Source: Opitutia bacterium UBA5964 (lineage in GTDB: Bacteria > Verrucomicrobiota > Verrucomicrobiia > Opitutales > Coraliomargaritaceae). Taken from it: a stretch of DNA of 6,606 nt. Both the position numbers and the translations under genes were made by a program. Shown piece by piece: positions 1 to 4,056 of this stretch (the first letter of the stretch is position 1; each line of letters opens with the position of its first letter). The notes beneath the pieces are model-generated. The model saw only the letters and a program-made list of their open reading frames with translations, did not search any database and had not been told where the DNA came from. The DNA lies in the NCBI GenBank assembly GCA_002430605.1, contig DJBY01000029.1, positions 2,637 through 9,242 of the forward strand, written 5' to 3'.

Positions 1-258
1 CTGACCTTAAGTGAAGTGGTGGCACTGATGACGCATAAGGCTGCGGAGATCTGCAAACTGGATGCCGGTACATTAAGCGTTGGCGCAACGGCCGACATTT
101 GCCTATTTGACCCCGATGAAGCATGGACGGTTGATGCAGGTAAGTTCTACAGCAAGTCGCGTAATTGTCCTTGGCATGGAAAATCCCTGAAAGGTTCAGT
201 TAAGGCGACCTACGTAGCAGGCCGTGCTGTTTTTGACGGTCAAGCTATCATCATTTAA
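1..258 (+). CDS. pyrC: Dihydroorotase, class I type, C-terminal fragment
   Basis: The gene is cut by the left edge; the last 85 codons are visible and end at TAA 256-258. Dihydroorotase interconverts N-carbamoyl-aspartate and dihydroorotate in cytoplasmic pyrimidine synthesis. The visible part carries the family's C-terminal signature: a T-x-x-A-A-E-I-C helix (the usual NPA is replaced by HKAA), then a G-T-L-x-V-G-A-x-A-D-I segment followed by L-F-D-P, a W-T-V-D stretch, and the S-K-S-R-N-C-P-W-H-G loop typical of class I dihydroorotases, ending in V-A-G-R-A-V-F. This region is the small beta-sandwich that closes the amidohydrolase barrel, so the metal ligands and catalytic Asp lie outside the window. 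The SKSRNxP loop favours dihydroorotase over allantoinase or hydantoinase, although related amidohydrolases share the G-x-x-A-D-I motif. The next gene starts one base after the stop, which suggests an operon. Confidence 0.9.
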   Translation: MTLSEVVALMTHKAAEICKLDAGTLSVGATADICLFDPDEAWTVDAGKFYSKSRNCPWHGKSLKGSVKATYVAGRAVFDGQAIII

Positions 259-259
259 A

Positions 260-1213
260 ATGCCCGTAGATCTAGACTCAGCCGCGATATTCGCGGGGTT
301 GATATTTGTTGGTATCCTAGCTACCAGTGCCGTACTCTGGATCGTGCATCTGCAGCGCGATCAGCACCAGTTCGCCTGCGAAGCGGGTGTGCCAGGATGG
401 CCGATTGGTTGGATTAACTTCGGCATTTTTCTCTGCACATTGGTTACTAGTGTTGTCGTCGTCCAACTATTCGCGGGTGAATTAATTCATTTGATGAATC
501 CTGTCGAAGCGACGGCCATCGCCGATAAGGTTGAATTAGAAACTGCTGCCGATCTGGTTAGCAGCGAGGATACACTCGCAACTGAACGTCCGGCATTGAC
601 ACCGTGGATGGCGGTGCTGGCGGTGCTGTTGTTGCAACTGCCATTGCTGGGGGCCTTCTGCGCTCTGCGTCGATTTTACCCAAAGCATTTTGCCGGTCGA
701 CTCAACAGTCAGTGCTTGACGCTCTGGCAGTCTCTGGCGCAAGCGATACCGCTATTTATCCGTTATTTGCCGATTATTTGGATCGTCAGTTTCGCATGGT
801 CAGGACTACTGACCGAACTGCAGCAACGCGGCATCATCGACGAGTTCCCTCCCCAAGAACTCATCAAATTGTTCACCAATGGTGGCGATCCTACGGCAAT
901 TGCACTGCTCGCGGTCTTTGCCGTGGTGCTCGCGCCAATCGTTGAAGAATTTATTTTTCGCGGCGGCATTTATCGCTTCTTAAAGAGCCAGGCGACAATC
1001 CTTCCTGCTCAAATAATTAGCGGAGCCTTTTTCGCCGTCATGCATGGCAACCTAATGTCATTCCTACCACTGGTCGTCGTCGGCATTATCCTCGCGCGTG
1101 TGTATGAACGTTCGGGGAGCATTCTAGTGCCGATGTGCTTCCACGCCTGCTTTAACGGATTCAGTCTCCTCATGTTATTGATTATGAGTCAATCATCCTT
1201 CCCGATCAATTGA
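260..1213 (+). CDS. CPBP-family intramembrane metalloprotease (CAAX protease / Abi, PF02517 type)
   Basis: This 317-residue polytopic membrane protein has roughly eight hydrophobic segments (about residues 8-30, 50-71, 115-136, 163-184, 212-228, 247-262, 267-281 and 287-310). The three active-site motifs are intact: E229-E230-x-x-x-R234, F258-x-x-x-H262, and H295-x-x-x-N299. In this family the Glu and His residues bind a catalytic metal inside the membrane. Members include eukaryotic Rce1 prenyl-protein proteases and bacterial proteins linked to bacteriocin self-immunity, but most bacterial ones have no known substrate. Residues 80-112 form a polar, acidic loop that is not part of the catalytic core. 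I chose ATG 260 because it lies one base after the pyrC stop; an in-frame GTG at 224 would add 12 residues overlapping pyrC. No clear Shine-Dalgarno is visible, so coupling to pyrC translation is plausible. The family call is firm; the substrate and role are unknown. Confidence 0.9.
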   Translation: MPVDLDSAAIFAGLIFVGILATSAVLWIVHLQRDQHQFACEAGVPGWPIGWINFGIFLCTLVTSVVVVQLFAGELIHLMNPVEATAIADKVELETAADLVSSEDTLATERPALTPWMAVLAVLLLQLPLLGAFCALRRFYPKHFAGRLNSQCLTLWQSLAQAIPLFIRYLPIIWIVSFAWSGLLTELQQRGIIDEFPPQELIKLFTNGGDPTAIALLAVFAVVLAPIVEEFIFRGGIYRFLKSQATILPAQIISGAFFAVMHGNLMSFLPLVVVGIILARVYERSGSILVPMCFHACFNGFSLLMLLIMSQSSFPIN

Positions 1214-1241
1214 ACCCATCTGTAAAACAACAGACTCTGCC

Positions 1242-1269
1242 TTTACAATCCGGTTGAATTACCTATAAG
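1242..1269 (+). promoter_or_regulatory. Predicted sigma70-type promoter for the lipoprotein gene
   Basis: A TTTACA box (1242-1247; one mismatch to TTGACA) is followed after 16 bases by TATAAG (1264-1269; one mismatch to TATAAT). Transcription would start near 1276, about 20 bases before the ATG at 1296. It lies in the short gap between the protease stop and the lipoprotein start, which supports separate transcription of the lipoprotein gene. This is a by-eye consensus match in an A/T-rich gap. Confidence 0.5.
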
Positions 1270-1295
1270 TTTACACCAGACATTAAATTACGCAT

Positions 1296-1850
1296 ATGAA
1301 TAAGCTATACTCGTTACTATCCCTCTGCCTCGGCATCGTTCTACTCAGTGCTTGCTCGACGTTCAAGAGAATCGACCTGCCAAAAGGAAACAGCGCAGGC
1401 TACTCCAGCTTCCGTCTATACCAGCACAAGTCTAAGCATGTCCCTGACTTCACTAACCGTGAAGATCGCGTCAATGCATACTTGCAAGCTGCCCTGAAGG
1501 AAGAATTTGAGGCGCATGGCTTGAAGGAATCAGAACAAGATGCTGAGCTCATCGTAGCCTTTCTATTGATCGTGCAAGACACCGCCGTTTCGACTGCAAT
1601 CAGTGATTACTATATCACCTCTGGCTCAGACATCCTCAGCGAGGCACACCGCCGAATGGGTAAGAAAAATCTGCCAGGAGGCTACGAAGCTGGCGCCATT
1701 GTTGTTGATATTATTGATAAAAAATCCGGCGAGGTTATTTATCGTGATTTCGCTAAGCGTGAAGTGCTCGACAACCTCACGCCCGCAGAAAAAGAACAGC
1801 GAGCAAAGGACGCTGCTGTCGAAGCTGTTGCTACATTCTTCCGCAAATAA
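1296..1850 (+). CDS. DUF4136-type lipoprotein
   Basis: This 184-residue protein begins with a classic lipoprotein signal peptide: basic start (M-N-K), hydrophobic core (residues 4-19), and lipobox L17-S18-A19-C20, so it should be lipidated on C20 after signal peptidase II cleavage. Ser at +2 predicts outer-membrane sorting by the E. coli rule, if that applies here. The mature part resembles the DUF4136 family (PF13590): an early F-R-L-Y-Q strand (39-43), a helix with repeated A/L/E positions (60-75), an A-E-L-I-V-A-F strand (83-89), and near the end the typical A-I-V-V-D-I-I-D followed by a K-x-S-G-x-V-I-Y-R hairpin (134-150) and a terminal A-V-E-A-V-A-T-F-F helix. These proteins are common in diderm bacteria and have no established biochemical role. 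A promoter lies upstream and a strong terminator 25 bases downstream, so it is probably monocistronic. The start has no clear Shine-Dalgarno but is set by the signal peptide. Confidence 0.85.
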   Translation: MNKLYSLLSLCLGIVLLSACSTFKRIDLPKGNSAGYSSFRLYQHKSKHVPDFTNREDRVNAYLQAALKEEFEAHGLKESEQDAELIVAFLLIVQDTAVSTAISDYYITSGSDILSEAHRRMGKKNLPGGYEAGAIVVDIIDKKSGEVIYRDFAKREVLDNLTPAEKEQRAKDAAVEAVATFFRK

Positions 1851-1875
1851 CTTTCCAAGTATCACCTTTACACTG

Positions 1876-1907
1876 AAAGCTGCTGGCTCAACGCCAGCAG
1901 CTTTTTT
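1876..1907 (+). terminator. Rho-independent terminator of the lipoprotein gene
   Basis: A perfect 12-bp inverted repeat (1876-1887 with 1893-1904; AAAGCTGCTGGC pairing GCCAGCAGCTTT) encloses a 5-base TCAAC loop and runs into six T residues at 1902-1907. It begins 25 bases after the stop codon at 1850. The stem is also A-rich on its 5' side, but no gene lies on the minus strand here, so it serves the plus strand. Confidence 0.92.
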
Positions 1908-1942
1908 GATACATCACCCAACAGTGTGTTAGCAAAGCAATA

Positions 1943-1994
1943 GCCAGGATGATCTGCAACGTCCCGACGCTGCGACGTAGGTTGCGATCTTGGC
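1943..1994. repeat. Imperfect 52-bp palindrome, REP-like extragenic element (candidate)
   Basis: The two arms are nearly mirror images. The outer stem is GCCA (1943-1946) with TGGC (1991-1994). The middle stem is GATC (1951-1954) with GATC (1986-1989). The inner stem is GCAAC (1956-1960) with GTTGC (1981-1985). The innermost is GTC (1961-1963) with GAC (1974-1976). Small bulges interrupt it: GGAT opposite one T, a single T at 1955, and GTAG at 1977-1980. The loop 1964-1973 is GC-rich. It lies wholly between genes, after a terminator and before the tsaB-like start, and looks more G/C-rich than the neighbouring spacers. No poly-T follows, so it is not an ordinary terminator. It could be a dispersed palindromic repeat or a structured leader of the tsaB-alr transcript; a single window cannot decide. 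Confidence 0.5.
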
Positions 1995-2043
1995 ACGAAC
2001 TCTCAACTTGCCAGTCCAGATGGTTTCAGTTCCTCTATGAGTA

Positions 2044-2727
2044 ATGGAAATCAATCCTTCAACGTCTCCACCGACACCACCCACGCTCGTCATCGATGGC
2101 AGTGGTTCAGCGGTCTTTGCGGGCGTGCTAGGATCAAATGGCAATTGGCTCGCCCGCTCAGAGCAAGCTGGTGCGCCACTGGAGAGCCTCTTCCCCGCAA
2201 TCGAAGCCGCGCTCGATACAGCACAGCTGACTCTGGCAGACATACGCAGCTTCATCTATTGCGAAGGACCTGGCTCCGTGCTGGGCTTGCGACTCTGCGC
2301 AATGGCGATTGAGACCTGGAGCCGCTTGCGCCCTGAATCGGCGCACTACTACGCCTACAATAGCCTACAATTGACCGCCGCACTCATTTGCGCAGACACG
2401 CCGGGCCTTGATCAAGCGCTGCTGATATCGGATTGGAAAAAAGGCACTTGGAATGCCGTTAAGATCCGCAATGGCCAACCGTCGGCTACAGAAGTCGCTG
2501 ACGACGCCACTATCGCAAATTGGACCGACTCGCTTTACCACCTACCTCAACGCAAAGGCTGGCAACAGCCTCCCGCCAATGCGACTGCCCTCGAGTATCG
2601 TCCCGACCGACTTGCGGAAGTCTGCCATCTACTGCGGCCGACCGAAAGCGTCGAGCTCTACGCTTCGGGCGTGAACGTATTTCAAAAATGGACACCCGAG
2701 CGGCACCGTGCCCCGACTTCAAGCTGA
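2044..2727 (+). CDS. tsaB: TsaB/YeaZ-like protein (tRNA threonylcarbamoyladenosine biosynthesis)
   Basis: This 227-residue protein has the usual TsaB length and its key landmark: C-E-G75-P76-G77-S78-x-x-G-L-R-L near residue 73, matching the G-x-G-P-G-S-x-T-G-x-R signature of the ASKHA-fold TsaB/TsaD family. An N-terminal strand with L-V-I-D-G-S (15-20) corresponds to the family's L-A-I-D-T-S. TsaB is a non-catalytic partner that, with TsaD and TsaE, transfers threonylcarbamoyl to A37 of ANN-decoding tRNAs. The copy is divergent: the T-S-T of the first motif is G-S-G, and the C-terminal half is hard to match. Before the first strand lies a Pro/Thr/Ser-rich tail (4-14). The start is fixed: TGA at 2038-2040 is in frame just upstream and no other start occurs before the core. 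No Shine-Dalgarno is apparent. The 3' end overlaps alr by 20 bp. A peptidase M22-type annotation would mean the same family. Confidence 0.75.
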   Translation: MEINPSTSPPTPPTLVIDGSGSAVFAGVLGSNGNWLARSEQAGAPLESLFPAIEAALDTAQLTLADIRSFIYCEGPGSVLGLRLCAMAIETWSRLRPESAHYYAYNSLQLTAALICADTPGLDQALLISDWKKGTWNAVKIRNGQPSATEVADDATIANWTDSLYHLPQRKGWQQPPANATALEYRPDRLAEVCHLLRPTESVELYASGVNVFQKWTPERHRAPTSS

Positions 2728-3922
2728 AGTCCAAATTGCTCCGCCCTCTCCGGCAGACCTCCGCCTTAACCCTTTATTCTTAACTCGTATTCCAAATTCC
2801 CCACAACGCTGTTGGGCGGAGATCAATCTCGCCGCATTTGAACGTAATTTGAAGCGCATTCAAACCGCGCTGCCATTAGACGTCCGCTATGTCGCCGTGG
2901 TAAAGGCAGATGCCTATGGTCACGGGATGCCGCAAATGGTGCGCCGCTTAATGCAGAGCGGAGTCGATTATTTCGCCGTCGCCAACGTGCACGAAGCCGC
3001 TGACATTCGCCACATGGGCAAGGGCTGGCCGATCCTCATACTTAGCCCGCTACTTCCAGAGGAAGACCAGTTCTTAGTCGATTACGATCTGATCGGCACA
3101 GTGAGCACCCCAGAGGAAGCTGCGCGCTTTAATACACTGGGTGCGTCTCGCGATGTGCAGATTAAGGTACATTTAAAAATAGACACTGGAATGGGACGAC
3201 TTGGCATTTGGCACGAATACGCCCTCGCCCTACTTCGCACTATTCGTGAATTGCCGAACCTCAAGCTTGAGGGGATCTACACGCACTTCTCTAGCGCCGA
3301 CAGCGAACGCCAATTTACCCGCATCCAACGCCAGCGTTTCCTAACGATTCTAGACCAAACAGATACCACTGGCTTATTGATACATGCAGACAATTCAGCC
3401 AGTCTCAATACATTGAGCGGCGATAGTCCCTTTAACGCGGTTCGCATCGGATTGCTCCAATTTGGAGTCCCCCCCTATCCAGACTCCTTGCTCGGCAGCG
3501 TTGAAGTCGAGCCTGTCTTTAGTTTCCATACTCGTGTCGGCATCGTCAAAGACCTGCCTGCAGGTACAGACATCAGTTACGGTCGCACCTGCTCGCTCAA
3601 ACGCGACACACGTATCGCTGTGCTCACTGCAGGCTATGCAGATGGTATTCCGCTTAAGTTGAGCAACATTGGAACTGTTCTGTTACACGGCCAGCACTGC
3701 CCGATCCTTGGGCGTGTCACAATGGATCAAACCATCATCGATGTCAGCGATCTGAATCGTACAATCAGCCCAGGTGATCACGTAGTTCTGATCGGCACTA
3801 ATCAAGCGGCCGAAATCACTGCCAGTGAATTTAGTAACCTCGCGGGAACAATTCCCTGGGAGGTGCTTTGTTCGATTACAAAAAGAGTGGTACGTATTTA
3901 CGTCGGCTCGAGAGAAATCTAG
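2708..3922 (+). CDS. alr: Alanine racemase (PLP-dependent)
   Basis: This 404-residue cytoplasmic enzyme interconverts L- and D-alanine, supplying D-Ala for peptidoglycan. The fold-type III barrel starts at W36-A-E-I-N. PLP is bound by K66 in A-V-V-K-A-D-A-Y-G-H-G, with Y70 close by. K157 (the usually carbamylated lysine) and R164 lie in K-I-D-T-G-M-G-R-L-G. R246, in R-I-G-L-L-Q-F-G, should contact the PLP pyridine nitrogen. The beta domain carries Y291-G-R-T, the second catalytic base Y310 in G-Y-A-D-G, and M339-D340-Q. The C-terminus has W-E-V-L-C followed by K-R-V-V-R-I-Y. All key residues are present; a Tyr often seen before Gly in the R246 motif is Phe252. GTG 2708 is the only usual start codon before the core in this frame; a weak GAG lies 7 bases upstream. 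It leaves about 33 extra N-terminal residues and overlaps the tsaB-like gene by 20 bp, suggesting translational coupling. Confidence 0.95.
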   Translation: MPRLQAEVQIAPPSPADLRLNPLFLTRIPNSPQRCWAEINLAAFERNLKRIQTALPLDVRYVAVVKADAYGHGMPQMVRRLMQSGVDYFAVANVHEAADIRHMGKGWPILILSPLLPEEDQFLVDYDLIGTVSTPEEAARFNTLGASRDVQIKVHLKIDTGMGRLGIWHEYALALLRTIRELPNLKLEGIYTHFSSADSERQFTRIQRQRFLTILDQTDTTGLLIHADNSASLNTLSGDSPFNAVRIGLLQFGVPPYPDSLLGSVEVEPVFSFHTRVGIVKDLPAGTDISYGRTCSLKRDTRIAVLTAGYADGIPLKLSNIGTVLLHGQHCPILGRVTMDQTIIDVSDLNRTISPGDHVVLIGTNQAAEITASEFSNLAGTIPWEVLCSITKRVVRIYVGSREI

Positions 3923-4056
3923 ACCCGCAAAGGAAGTAATTAATCATTGATCAAGTAGTCATTCTTGACCACGTTAACTATAGCTTTAATCAAAGATACC
4001 AACCAGTTCCTTCTTGATCGCTCTATCACCCTACTTTCGTTAACCAAAAACGAAAT
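3923..4056. other. Intergenic spacer between alr and the kinase gene
   Basis: This 134-bp gene-free stretch is A/T-rich. It holds a perfect 8-bp palindrome TTGATCAA (3947-3954), a 7-bp inverted pair GATCAAG (3949-3955) and CTTGATC (4013-4019), and a direct repeat CGTTAAC at 3972-3978 and 4038-4044. A TTGACC at 3965-3970 resembles a -35 box but has no well-spaced -10 partner. I see no intrinsic terminator after alr. It presumably contains the kinase promoter, which I cannot place with confidence. Confidence 0.4.

Noticed and set aside
1219..1234. Small hairpin TCTGT / ACAGA after the protease gene as a terminator
   Set aside because: The stem is only 5 bp, A/T-containing, and is not followed by a T run.
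1987..2011. TGGCAC at 1991-1996 followed by TTGC, resembling a sigma54 promoter
   Set aside because: The spacing between the GG and GC elements is several bases too long for the strict sigma54 arrangement.
1929..2255. Minus-strand open frame of 108 codons across the spacer and the start of the tsaB-like gene
   Set aside because: It runs antisense to a supported gene and through the palindrome, its translation is low-complexity Ser/Ala/Arg with no recognisable domain, and no promoter or binding site is visible.
2037..2312. Plus-strand ATG at 2037 opening a 91-codon frame
   Set aside because: It overlaps the tsaB-like gene in another frame and encodes a Trp/Arg-rich product with no family features; the frame from 2044 carries the G-P-G-S motif.
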